A stretch of 64,000 nucleotides of DNA, from positions 1-64,000 of the forward strand of contig LMJI01000001.1 of NCBI GenBank assembly GCA_001429255.1, written 5' to 3'. How positions within the stretch are numbered: the stretch's first letter is position 1; each line of letters begins with the position of its first letter. A program made the translations under genes and the position numbers. Positions 18,501 through 25,801 of this stretch are shown here, in pieces. The DNA comes from Cellulomonas sp. Root930 (lineage in GTDB: Bacteria; Actinomycetota; Actinomycetes; Actinomycetales; Cellulomonadaceae). Under the pieces are notes generated by a model. It ran no database searches and was not told where the DNA came from. It saw nothing but the letters and a program-made list of their open reading frames with translations.

Positions 18501-18708
18501 GCACCTCGTCGAGCCAGTCCCACCGGAAGTCGCCCGGGCTCGGCTCGAGCACCGCCCACGAGAACACGCCGACCGTCACCAGGTTCACGCAGGCCTCGCG
18601 CATGAGCGCCACGTCCTCGCGCCACACCTCGGGTGTCCACTGCTCCGGGTTGTAGTCGCCCCCGTACAGGATCCCGCGCTCGCGCGTCAGCGCCTCGAAA
18701 GACGTCAC
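15556..18708 (-). CDS. family GH42 beta-galactosidase, stop codon lost
   Basis: Residues 1 to about 656 (18708 to about 16741) form a complete GH42 beta-galactosidase. It has GGDYNPEQW at the N-terminus, acid/base Glu154 in GNEFG, and the nucleophile Glu306 in LLEQAAG. Zinc-ligand cysteines lie in CFCDLC plus an earlier Cys. It ends with VPPGGAAVL, the usual family C-terminus. No stop follows: the frame stays open for about 395 further codons, antisense to lacI, and stops at 15556, making 1050 residues. The tail is low-complexity and looks like antisense shadow, so the real stop was probably lost by mutation or sequencing error. GTG 18708 lies just after the upstream permease stop. In the locus it would remove galactose from oligosaccharides. 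Confidence 0.75.
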   Translation of the reverse strand: MTSFEALTRERGILYGGDYNPEQWTPEVWREDVALMREACVNLVTVGVFSWAVLEPSPGDFRWDWLDEVLDLLHAGGIAVDLATPSASPPPWLARLDPSTSAVDAAGVRMSVGSRNHFCPGSEVYRERVGVFVSALVARYADHPAVALWHVGNEFGQACFCDLCADRFRTWLAGRYGDLDALNRAWGTAFWSQRYADWQEIVPPRAAPYVHNPTQLLDFRRFTSDQLRDVYRLQASVIRASSTAPVTTNAMGFFPLVDQFSWAEDLDVVADDHYADPADPAAAARAALTHDLTRGVGGGRPWALLEQAAGAVSWRPHNLPKPAGGMLRDSLRAVAHGADAVCYFQWRASASGSERFHSAMLPHAGPDTDLHRDVREQGRLLARLRSVVGTRVDARVALVFDWPSLWAGEADSLPSSLLTVPDQLAAYHEPFWRAGIATDVVPPGADLDRYDLVVVPLLHLVSDADAANLARVAERGGVLLVGPFSGIADEDQRIRQGRFPVPWADVLGVSGEEHRPLPADGVPVDSARYGTFTATAWSEHLTSGAAEVLATYRGAGLTGRPAVLRNGTAWYVSTVPPADVLRAIVADCLAAAGIAPALPAIPDGVEVAPRGGLLFVLNHGGTEAVLPGDGVDLLTGSPVVGRLRVPPGGAAVLAARGSGAGPGGQDGREEAGLGGLLPGEPADRHVDRDAADGVGGDVDGGQRLGLAEGHVLGADGHDGDVAGHVLAARAERLEHRRQGDLVVHDERGDVGQRGEHRVDRLDGAAVRRLAGLEHGVQAEPGGLLREAAHEACRVRGAPAEHRPRGADERHLPVPETGQVVDGHPSDRLEVQVDAGEPGGVARQSDEHGRLLLAPQDRQPGVLGLDVHHQHGVDHGAGRDALDPVVVVLGEQQDVVLVGLGARDDPGDELHDHADVHVHAQGRHEREHLGALGREGARAGVRPVVELADRSLHAGAGLRGDRPLAGERVGHGGDGDARHPCHVVDRRHRQTPSSVPAGPTLVSRSAVETAPPRWPSWTAFALPPNVFLASKRFDDASTTDLTRSHHAKAPR
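15609..15626. promoter_or_regulatory. LacI-type operator between GH31 and lacI
   Basis: CATCGAAGCGTTTCGATG is an 18-base palindrome with a central CG and 8 of 9 symmetric pairs. It sits in the divergent region between the GH31 gene (start 15559, minus) and lacI (start 15748, plus), so it may control both. Confidence 0.75.
15748..16752 (+). CDS. LacI-family transcriptional regulator
   Basis: A 334-residue repressor-type protein. The N-terminal HTH (ATIDDVARVAGVSVSTVSYT, residues 2-21) and hinge (YRPHAGARALASQRT) are followed by a periplasmic-binding-protein-like sugar-sensing domain ending near residue 330. It is the only plus-strand gene inside the minus-strand hydrolase and transporter cluster. 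The 18-base operator at 15609-15626 lies upstream of its start, suggesting autoregulation. It most likely binds the related palindromes at 13212, 15609, 22350 and 22493 and releases them on binding an oligosaccharide. The inducer is unknown. The opposite strand carries the runaway GH42 frame in exact codon register. Confidence 0.9.
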   Translation: MATIDDVARVAGVSVSTVSYTFSGKRPISAETRARVERAVRELDYRPHAGARALASQRTQVLALMAPLRVDVNVGVIMQFVTGVVTRAQSYKHDVLLLTQDDHDGIERVAAGSMVDAVLMMDVEAEDPRLPILRRQKQPAVLIGLPRDATGFSCVDLDFEAVGRVAVDHLAGLGHRQVALIGSPRAVLSRRTTYAARLVRGFTQEATRLGLDAVFETCESSHSGAVEAVDAVLAALPDVTALVVHNEVALPAVLETLRSRGKDVPGDISVVAVCPEDVALGQTQPLTSVDIPAHTIGSVAVDMAIGRLTGEQPAETRLLAPVLTTRTSTAPPRR

Positions 18709-18709
18709 G

Positions 18710-19660
18710 TCACCCCTTGATCGCGCCGAAGATCACGCCCTTGGTGAAGTGTCGCTGCACGAACGGGTAGATGACGAGGATCGGCACGATCGCCAGGACC
18801 ATCACCGCCATCTTGATGGGCAGCCCGGTCACCGCGCCGGTCGCGACGTCCACCTGCCCGACCCCGCTGCCCGGGAGCGTCACGCCCTGCAGCACGTACG
18901 AGCGCAGGACCAGCTGCAGCGGCCACTTGGCGTTGTCGTTGATGTAGAGGATCGCGTTGAAGAACGCGTTCCAGTAGCCGACCCCGTAGAACAGGGCGAC
19001 GACGGCGACGACCGCGCGCGACATCGGCAGGACGATCCGGCCCAGGATGCGCCAGTCACCGGCCCCGTCGATGCGGGCGGCGTCGAGGATCGAGATGTCG
19101 ATGCCCATGAAGAAGTTGCGCAGGATGAGCACGTTGAACGCCGACACGGCTCCCGGCAGGATCAGCGCCCAGTAGCTGTCGATGAGCCCGAGCGAGCTGA
19201 CCAGCAGGTACGTGGGGATGAGTCCCGCGCCGAAGAACATGGTGATGAGGAAGACGAACAGGATCGGCCGGTGGGCGAACGAGCCCGGCCGCGACAGCCC
19301 GTACGCGCCCATCACGGACACGGTGGTGCTCAGGATGGTGCCGACCAGGGTGACGAACGTGCTCACCAGGGCGGCGCGCGTGACGATGCCGCCGTTGAGG
19401 ATCTGCGTGTAGGCGTTGATCGTCAGCTCGCCCGGCACGGTCACCAGGCCCCCGACGCGGATCGTCTCGGCCTGCGTCGACAGGCTGGTGAGGATGACCG
19501 TGTACAGCGGGAAGACGACGGCCAGGACGACGCACGCGAGCACGATGACCTTGAGCGTCTGGCCCCCGACCGAAGGTCGCCCCTCCCACGCGGGGCGGTG
19601 CTTCGAGCGGCGCTGGCGCCGCAGGACCGGTGCAGAGGTCTGCGTTGTCTGGGTACTCAT
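18710..19660 (-). CDS. carbohydrate ABC transporter permease (MalG/LplC type)
   Basis: A 316-residue inner-membrane permease with six predicted helices and the EAA-type loop (MGIDISILDAARIDGAGDWRI split over residues about 200-220) that contacts the ATPase. The family is the CUT1 oligosaccharide importers, second permease. ATG 19660 overlaps the stop of the first permease gene by ATGA. The following GH42 gene begins one base after its stop. Together with the binding protein and partner permease it imports an oligosaccharide. No ATP-binding subunit is encoded here, so a shared MsmK-type ATPase elsewhere is expected. Confidence 0.92.
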   Translation of the reverse strand: MSTQTTQTSAPVLRRQRRSKHRPAWEGRPSVGGQTLKVIVLACVVLAVVFPLYTVILTSLSTQAETIRVGGLVTVPGELTINAYTQILNGGIVTRAALVSTFVTLVGTILSTTVSVMGAYGLSRPGSFAHRPILFVFLITMFFGAGLIPTYLLVSSLGLIDSYWALILPGAVSAFNVLILRNFFMGIDISILDAARIDGAGDWRILGRIVLPMSRAVVAVVALFYGVGYWNAFFNAILYINDNAKWPLQLVLRSYVLQGVTLPGSGVGQVDVATGAVTGLPIKMAVMVLAIVPILVIYPFVQRHFTKGVIFGAIKG

Positions 19661-20661
19661 GCGCGCTTGTACACCCCCGACTCACCGAACACGTGCGCCA
19701 GCTTGTTCGCACCCAGCACGAGCGCGAGGCTGACGACGCCCTTGACCAGCCCCGCCGCGGCGGCGAAGCTCCAGTCCCCGTACACGACACCCTGGTAGTA
19801 GACGTAGGTGTCGATGACCTCGGCGACGTCCGCACCCACGGCGCCGCGCTGCAGGATCAGCTGCTCGAACCCGACGGTCAGCGCGTCACCGAGCCGCAGG
19901 ATGAGCAGCAGGATGATGACGGGCCGCAGCGCGGGCAACGAGATGTGCCACATGCGCCGCCACCGGTTGGCTCCGTCCACCGCGGCCGCCTCGTACTGCT
20001 CGGGCGGCACCGTGCTCAGCGCGGCGAGGAAGATGATGATCCCCCAGCCCGCGTCCTTCCACACCGACTGCATGGTGATCAGGACCAGGAACGTGTCGGG
20101 GTTGGTCATCATGTCGAACCCGTTGCCCAGGCCGTGGTCCCGCAGCGTCTGGTTGATCAGCCCGGCGCCGCCGAAGATCTGCTGGAACAGGGTCACCACC
20201 AGCACCCACGAGAAGAAGTGCGGCAGGTAGACGATCGACTGGATGGTCGTGCGGATCCGCGGCGTGACGACGCTGTTGAGCAGGAGCGCCAGCAGGATCG
20301 GGATCGGGAAGAAGAACACCAGCTGGAACGCCGTGATGAGCAGCGTGTTCTCGACCGCCGTGACGAACAGCGGGTTGGTGAACACGCGCTCGAAGTTGAC
20401 CCAGCCCACGTACGGGCTGTGCAGGAACCCCGTGTACGGCGAGTACTGCTGCCACGCGATGACGTTGCCCAGCATCGGGACGTAGGCGAACACCGCGAGC
20501 AGCAGGATCGCCGGCGTCACCATGAGCAGCAGCGACCGGTCGCGCTTGAGACGCACGCGCCACCCGATCTTGCGGGTGGGGACGGGCGCCGGCGGCGCCG
20601 CCTTCCCGGACTCGGGAGGAGTCGTGGGAGGGCGGCGCCGGACCAGCTCGGGCAAGGCCAT
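19657..20661 (-). CDS. carbohydrate ABC transporter permease (LplB/MalF type)
   Basis: A 334-residue membrane permease of the LplB class. A Pro-rich cytoplasmic N-terminus (residues 1-35) precedes six helices. The EAA loop EQYEAAAVDGANRWRRMWH lies near residues 225-245. The segments WQQYSPYTGF and GWVNFERVF are typical of this subgroup. ATG 20661 shares one base with the TGA of the binding-protein gene (TGATG), and its own stop overlaps the next permease by ATGA, so the three genes form one operon. Confidence 0.92.
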   Translation of the reverse strand: MALPELVRRRPPTTPPESGKAAPPAPVPTRKIGWRVRLKRDRSLLLMVTPAILLLAVFAYVPMLGNVIAWQQYSPYTGFLHSPYVGWVNFERVFTNPLFVTAVENTLLITAFQLVFFFPIPILLALLLNSVVTPRIRTTIQSIVYLPHFFSWVLVVTLFQQIFGGAGLINQTLRDHGLGNGFDMMTNPDTFLVLITMQSVWKDAGWGIIIFLAALSTVPPEQYEAAAVDGANRWRRMWHISLPALRPVIILLLILRLGDALTVGFEQLILQRGAVGADVAEVIDTYVYYQGVVYGDWSFAAAAGLVKGVVSLALVLGANKLAHVFGESGVYKRA

Positions 20662-22319
20662 CAGCTCTGCTGGTCCAGGATGTCCTGGTAGAACGCCCGC
20701 AGCTCCTCGCCGCCGGAGCTCTTCCACGTCTCGACGGCCTCGTCGAGGTCGTCCATCCCCTTGCGCCCGCGCGAGATGTCCTTCTCCAGGTCGACGAACG
20801 GCTGACCGATGGACGCGTACTGCTGCGGCTCCACGATCTGCTGGGCGTAGAACAGCGGGTCGGTCGCGTACTGCGCCGCGTTCGCCTTCCACTCCGAGGC
20901 CGCCTTCACGTAGCCCGGGTACTGCACGTGGGACTCGGAGATCGGCGGGTCGACCAGGAAGATGTACGTCGGCTGCAGCTCGGTGGCGGCCAGCTCGGTG
21001 GGCACCGGCAGGCCGTCGCCGCCACGGGTGTAGTGCACGCCCTCGACGCCGTTGTTGATCGTGTCGTACTCGGTGGTGCCGTAGGGCGCCGCGAGCACGT
21101 TGGCGATCGCGAGGAGCTCCGTGATCTTGGCCTCGTCGTCCGTCTTCTTGATGAAGGAGAAGATGTTCGCCGGGTTGCCCTTCCAGAGCACCGGCGTGCC
21201 GCCACCGGCCTCGAACGGGTCGAACGGCTGCTGCCAGTAGGACGGGTTGGCGGCCAGGTTGTCGCGCAGGGCCTCGTGCCAGCCGCCGACGCCGTCGTTG
21301 GCGATCAGCGACTTGCCGGACTGGAACCGCGCCTTGGCCTCGCCCGACTGGTCGGCGACGGCGTCCGGGTGGACCGCTCCGCTCGCGAACAGGGCCGCGT
21401 TCCACTCGAGGGCGGCCCGGTACTCGTCGGTCTCCACGCGGTGCACGAGCGTGTCGCCGTCGAGCTTCCACTTCGGCGGGACCGAGTGGATGATCGCGGC
21501 CGAGTTCCACAGGTCCTCGGCGCCCCAGACGCTGCCGCCGGTGAGCTCGACGGCCAGGTCGATGAGGTCCTGGCCGTTCTTGACGTCGGGCGTGATGCCG
21601 AGGCCCTCGAGGACGTCCCGACGGTAGAAGATCGCGTCGGTGATGACCTCGCCGGGGAACGGCAGGCCGTAGAGCTTGCCGTTGAACACGCAGAACTTCC
21701 ACGCGTCCGAGGAGATGTTGGCCAGGTTCGGGTACGGGGTCACCTTGTCGCCCGCGAGGAACGGCGTGAGGTCCTGGAAGACGTTCTCGACGATCTCGGA
21801 GCCGAAGCGCGGCGGCAGGTTCCAGGTGGGGACGCAGACCCAGTCCGGCACGTCCTTGGCCGACGCCAGCACGGTGGCCAGCTTGTCGCCGTAGACGTTG
21901 CCGTCGGTGATCTGGAACTGGATGTCCGAGCCGAGCATCTCGTTCACGGCCTCGTAGTACTTGTTGCCCTTGGTGGGCGGGATGGTGCCCCACAGCGGAG
22001 TCATCGCGGTGATCGTCAGGCCGGAGCCGGGGACGGACGTCACGGACTGCACCAGCTCGGCCGGGATCGACTCGAAGCCCGGGACCGAGCCGTTGACGCT
22101 CGGGTAGTCCGGGTCGATGTACGTGATCGGGATGTACTTGGGGATCACGTCGCCGGCAGCGGCGGCGCCCGCGCTGGACGACGGCGCCGGGGCGGTGGTG
22201 CACGAGGTCAACAACCCGGGGATCCCGACGACGGCCGCGCCCGTCGCGATCAGGCCCAGGAACCGGCGGCGGTCGACCGCGTGGTCTCCGAGCCGCCCGA
22301 AAGTAGGCGTGGCATTCAT
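20661..22319 (-). CDS. oligosaccharide-binding lipoprotein of the ABC importer
   Basis: A 552-residue extracytoplasmic solute-binding protein of the large LplA type. The N-terminus carries a twin-arginine stretch DRRRFLG, a hydrophobic helix and the lipobox LLTSC with Cys40, so it is probably exported (Tat or Sec) and lipid-anchored. The family's aromatic-rich binding region and length (500-560) are present. ATG 22319 follows AAGGGA; longer in-frame starts would swallow the upstream operator. The operator at 22350-22367 lies 31 bases upstream. It heads the importer operon, divergent from the GH3 gene, and likely captures beta-linked plant oligosaccharides. Confidence 0.92.
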   Translation of the reverse strand: MNATPTFGRLGDHAVDRRRFLGLIATGAAVVGIPGLLTSCTTAPAPSSSAGAAAAGDVIPKYIPITYIDPDYPSVNGSVPGFESIPAELVQSVTSVPGSGLTITAMTPLWGTIPPTKGNKYYEAVNEMLGSDIQFQITDGNVYGDKLATVLASAKDVPDWVCVPTWNLPPRFGSEIVENVFQDLTPFLAGDKVTPYPNLANISSDAWKFCVFNGKLYGLPFPGEVITDAIFYRRDVLEGLGITPDVKNGQDLIDLAVELTGGSVWGAEDLWNSAAIIHSVPPKWKLDGDTLVHRVETDEYRAALEWNAALFASGAVHPDAVADQSGEAKARFQSGKSLIANDGVGGWHEALRDNLAANPSYWQQPFDPFEAGGGTPVLWKGNPANIFSFIKKTDDEAKITELLAIANVLAAPYGTTEYDTINNGVEGVHYTRGGDGLPVPTELAATELQPTYIFLVDPPISESHVQYPGYVKAASEWKANAAQYATDPLFYAQQIVEPQQYASIGQPFVDLEKDISRGRKGMDDLDEAVETWKSSGGEELRAFYQDILDQQS

Positions 22320-22349
22320 CTGCGTCCCTTCACTTCCTTGTGGAGATCG

Positions 22350-22367
22350 CGTCGAAGCGGTTCGACG
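22350..22367. promoter_or_regulatory. LacI-type operator before the ABC importer operon
   Basis: CGTCGAAGCGGTTCGACG is an 18-base palindrome with a central CG and 8 of 9 symmetric pairs. It lies 31 bases upstream of the binding-protein ATG, where a bound repressor would block transcription. It shares the TCGAANCGNTTCGA core with the site near lacI. Confidence 0.75.
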
Positions 22368-22492
22368 GCGTGACTCTATGGGCATGTCCGAGCAGTGGCA
22401 AGGCCCCTGGCCGGAAGGCGGCACTTGCGGCAAACAGGGCCGTCAAGCACCATGAATGCCGCACGATGCCTGCTCGACCCCGGTCGAACCAT

Positions 22493-22510
22493 CATCGAAT
22501 CGGTTCGACA
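22493..22510. promoter_or_regulatory. LacI-type operator before the GH3 gene
   Basis: CATCGAATCGGTTCGACA contains the core TCGAATCGGTTCGA with a central CG. It lies 60 bases upstream of GTG 22570 and on the GH3 side of the divergent region. Its position argues that translation of the GH3 gene starts downstream of it rather than at the longer in-frame ATG 22456. Confidence 0.65.
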
Positions 22511-22569
22511 TTCTCCGAGTTAAACGTTTCAGCGACACCGACCCACCCCCACTCGACGACGAGGATCCC

Positions 22570-25320
22570 GTGCCCGAGCCGACACCCCCCACCCGGCCCT
22601 TCGCGGCACGCGCCCAGCAGCTGCTCGACCAGCTCACGCCGACGGAACGGCTCGCTCTGCTCCACCAGCACGCGGCCCCCGTCCCCCGGGTCGGCCTCGG
22701 CGCGTTCCGCACCGGGACCGAGGGGCTGCACGGGGTGGCATGGCTCGGGACGGCGACGATGTTCCCCCAGCCCGTCGGCCTGGCCGCCACGTGGGACGCC
22801 GAGCTGCTGGAGCGCGTCGGGGCCGTCGTCGGCACCGAGGTCCGCGCCAAGCACGCAGCCGACCCGACCGTCTCGCTCAACGTGTGGGCGCCGGTCGTCA
22901 ACCCGCTGCGGCACCCCCGCTGGGGACGCAACGAGGAGGGGTTCTCCGAGGACCCGCACCTGACCGCGTACCTCGCCACCGCGTACGCCCGCGGCCTGCG
23001 CGGCGACCACCCCACGTACTGGCGGACCGTGCCCACGCTCAAGCACCTCGTCGCGTACGGGAACGAGACGGACCGGAGCGTGACCAGCGCCCAGCTGTCC
23101 CCCCGGGTGCTGCACGAGTACGAGCTGCCCGCGTTCCGCGGCCCCATCGAGGCCGGCGTCGTCGGCGCCGTGATGCCGTCGTACAACCTGGTCAACGGCC
23201 GCCCCAACCACGTCGCGCGCGAGCTCCTGGACGAGCTGCGCGGATGGACGCAGGCCTCGCTGCTCGTCGTGTCCGACGCCGGGGCGCCCACCAACCTCGT
23301 GACCGGCGAGCGCTACTACGACGACCACGTCGAGGCCGCCGCCGCCGCCGTCCGGGCCGGCGTGGACTCGTTCACCGACCACGACGCCGACTCCTCACGG
23401 ACAGTCGCGCACCTGACCGCCGCGCTCGAGCGGGGTCTGCTCGACCAGGCCGACATCGACCGCGCCGCCCTGCGCCAGCTCGAGCTCCGACTGGCCACGG
23501 GCGAGCTCGACCCCGACCTCGACCCGTGGGCGTCGACCACCGCGGACGACCTCGACCTGCCCGCCAGCCGCGCCCTCGCCCGCGAGGCGGCCACGCGCGC
23601 GGTCGTCGTCCTGGAGAACGACGGCGTCCTCCCCCTGCGCCCGGGCGCCCGGGTGGCGCTCGTCGGCCCGCACGCCGACCAGGTGCTCGCCGACTGGTAC
23701 TCGGGGACACCGCCGTACCGGGTCTCGATCGCCGACGCCCTGGCCCCGGCCAGCACGGTCACCGGCGCGGACACGGTCGCGCTGCGGTCGCGCACCACCG
23801 GCGGCTACGTCGACGCGGGTGCCGACGGGATCCTCACGGCGACGTCCGCCGCCGCGGCCCACCACGACGTCATCGACTGGGGCGAGGGCGTGCTCACGCT
23901 GCGCGCCGCCGGCACCGGGCTGCTCTGGACCGGCGGTGGCTGGATCCTGCGCGCCGACGCGGAGAGCGTGCACGGGTGGGTGGCGCAGGAGAGCTTCCGC
24001 GCGCACCGGCAGGACGACGGCTCGGTGTCGCTGCAGCACGCGGGCTCCGGCCGGTGGGTCGTCGTGCAGCACGACGGCGGCGTGCTCGTGGCGGACGCCC
24101 CCTCGGCCGCGACGGCCGAGCGCTTCACGCTGCGCACCGTGCGCTCAGGCACCGCGGCGGCAGCAGCAGCGGCGGCCGACGCCGACGTCGTCGTGCTCGC
24201 CGTCGGCAACGACCCGCACCTGCTGGGCCGGGAGACCGAGGACCGCCCCCACCTGCGCCTGCCGGAGTCGCAGGCGGAGCTCGCCCGCGCGGTGATCGAG
24301 GCCAACCCCGCGACCGTGCTCGTGGTCGTCTCGTCGTACCCGTACGTGCTCGGCTCGCTCGGCGACGACGCCGCGGCGGTCGTCTGGACGTCCCACGGTG
24401 GTCAGGAGCTCGGTCACGGCGTGTCCGACGTGCTCACCGGCGCGGCGGAACCGTCCGGCCGGCTCGCGCAAGCGTGGCCCGAGGCCGAGGAGGACGCCGG
24501 CGACCTGCTCGACTACGACGTGATCGGCGCGGGCCTCACGCACTGGTACGCACCCCGACCTGCCCGGTGGGCGTTCGGGCACGGGCTCAGCTACACGTCG
24601 GTGGCGTACGAGGCGATCGAGGCGGCCCCCGGCTCCGCCCGGGTGACCGTGCGGAACACCGGTGACCGGGCGGTCGACGAGCTCGTGCAGCTCTACGGCG
24701 CCGCACCCGAGCACCGGCTGCGCGTGCCGCAGCGCCGGTTGATCGCGCACCGCAGGGTCCGGCTGGAGCCCGGGCAGGTCACGGTCGTGGAGCTGGACGT
24801 GCCCGCGGACGCGTTCGCAGTCTGGGACGTGACCCGCGGCCGGTTCGTCGTCGAGCCCGGCCGGTACGAGCTACACGCGGGCCCTTCGTCCGCCGACCTG
24901 CCGCTCGCCGTCGGGTTCGACCTCGACGGCGAACCCGTCCCGCCGCGACGCCTCCTCGGCACGGAGATCCGGGCCATGGACCACGACGAGCGCCAGGACG
25001 TGACGTTCGCGGAGCGCACCCGCGAGGCCGGCGACGCCCTGGAGGTCACGCGTGGCCGGCGGTCCGGCCACGTCGTGTTCCGGGACGTCGACCTCGACGG
25101 CGTCGGTCACCTCGAGCTGACCGTCGCCGGGGGCGGTTCCGTGCGGGTCGAGGTGCGCGACGGACGGTCGTGGCGGTCGCTCGGTCAGCTGGACGTCCCC
25201 GCCAGCGACCGGTACGACTGGTCGTCGCTGGAGGTCCCTGTGTCGGCGGTGGGAGTCGACGACCTGCGTCTCGTCCTGGTCGGTGCGGTGCGGCTGACCT
25301 CGCTGCGGGGCCGCGCGTAG
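22570..25320 (+). CDS. family GH3 beta-glycosidase with inserted beta-trefoil-like domain
   Basis: A 916-residue cytoplasmic GH3 enzyme. The (beta/alpha)8 domain (about residues 10-300) carries the nucleophile Asp236 in VVSDAGA, where most GH3 enzymes have SDW. The alpha/beta sandwich domain is interrupted at about residues 410-525 by a Gly/Trp/Val-rich insert (GRWVVVQHDGGVLVADAP) resembling a fascin-like beta-trefoil. A fibronectin-III-like domain and an extra C-terminal beta domain follow. GTG 22570 has GAGGA upstream; the longer frame from 22456 would include the operator. It is divergent from the importer and probably supplies beta-glucosidase or beta-xylosidase activity. Exact specificity cannot be read from the sequence. 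Confidence 0.88.
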   Translation: MPEPTPPTRPFAARAQQLLDQLTPTERLALLHQHAAPVPRVGLGAFRTGTEGLHGVAWLGTATMFPQPVGLAATWDAELLERVGAVVGTEVRAKHAADPTVSLNVWAPVVNPLRHPRWGRNEEGFSEDPHLTAYLATAYARGLRGDHPTYWRTVPTLKHLVAYGNETDRSVTSAQLSPRVLHEYELPAFRGPIEAGVVGAVMPSYNLVNGRPNHVARELLDELRGWTQASLLVVSDAGAPTNLVTGERYYDDHVEAAAAAVRAGVDSFTDHDADSSRTVAHLTAALERGLLDQADIDRAALRQLELRLATGELDPDLDPWASTTADDLDLPASRALAREAATRAVVVLENDGVLPLRPGARVALVGPHADQVLADWYSGTPPYRVSIADALAPASTVTGADTVALRSRTTGGYVDAGADGILTATSAAAAHHDVIDWGEGVLTLRAAGTGLLWTGGGWILRADAESVHGWVAQESFRAHRQDDGSVSLQHAGSGRWVVVQHDGGVLVADAPSAATAERFTLRTVRSGTAAAAAAAADADVVVLAVGNDPHLLGRETEDRPHLRLPESQAELARAVIEANPATVLVVVSSYPYVLGSLGDDAAAVVWTSHGGQELGHGVSDVLTGAAEPSGRLAQAWPEAEEDAGDLLDYDVIGAGLTHWYAPRPARWAFGHGLSYTSVAYEAIEAAPGSARVTVRNTGDRAVDELVQLYGAAPEHRLRVPQRRLIAHRRVRLEPGQVTVVELDVPADAFAVWDVTRGRFVVEPGRYELHAGPSSADLPLAVGFDLDGEPVPPRRLLGTEIRAMDHDERQDVTFAERTREAGDALEVTRGRRSGHVVFRDVDLDGVGHLELTVAGGGSVRVEVRDGRSWRSLGQLDVPASDRYDWSSLEVPVSAVGVDDLRLVLVGAVRLTSLRGRA

Positions 25321-25339
25321 CGGCCGCTACGGTGGGGCG

Positions 25340-25801
25340 ATGACGACCCCGGAACGTGCTCCGTGGCTCCCCCCTGCGTGGTTCATCCGGGTCGCCTGGC
25401 GTGTGCACCGAGGCCTCTACCGCCTCAGCGGCGGGCGGTTCCTGTGGACGACGTCCAACAAGCGCGGCTGGGGCGCCCTGCGCCTGACGACGACCGGCCG
25501 GACCTCCGGGCAGGAGCGCAGCGTCATCCTCGGCTACCTGGAGGACGGTCCGAACCTCGTCGCGCTCGCGATGAACGGCTGGATCGAGGGACACCCCGCG
25601 TGGTGGCTCAACCTCGAGGCCCACCCGGACGCCGTGGTCCGGCTGGACGGCCGGCAGCCGCAGCCGGTACGCGCCCGCACCGCGGTCGGCCAGGAACGTG
25701 AGCGGCTCTGGTCGATCTGGTCGGCGGTCGACCCCAAGCTCGACGCCTGGGCCGCCACGCGGACGACGACGACGCCGGTGGTTGTGCTCGAACCCCGCTA
25801 G
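25340..25801 (+). CDS. F420-type deazaflavin-dependent oxidoreductase (DDN family)
   Basis: A 153-residue protein of the nitroreductase/DDN family with a split beta-barrel flavin-binding fold. The family segments LRLTTTGRTSGQERSVILGY and NGWIEGHPAWWLNLEAHPDA lie at residues about 46-100. Members in actinobacteria use F420H2 to reduce diverse substrates; cofactor use here is inferred. ATG 25340 lies 19 bases after the GH3 stop on the same strand, but a link to sugar metabolism is doubtful. Its TAG (25799-25801) overlaps the stop of the convergent nagA gene. Confidence 0.85.
   Translation: MTTPERAPWLPPAWFIRVAWRVHRGLYRLSGGRFLWTTSNKRGWGALRLTTTGRTSGQERSVILGYLEDGPNLVALAMNGWIEGHPAWWLNLEAHPDAVVRLDGRQPQPVRARTAVGQERERLWSIWSAVDPKLDAWAATRTTTTPVVVLEPR

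Noticed and set aside
22456..22569. Longer N-terminus of the GH3 gene from ATG 22456
   Set aside because: It would place a palindromic operator inside the coding region, has no ribosome site, and adds residues unlike the family.
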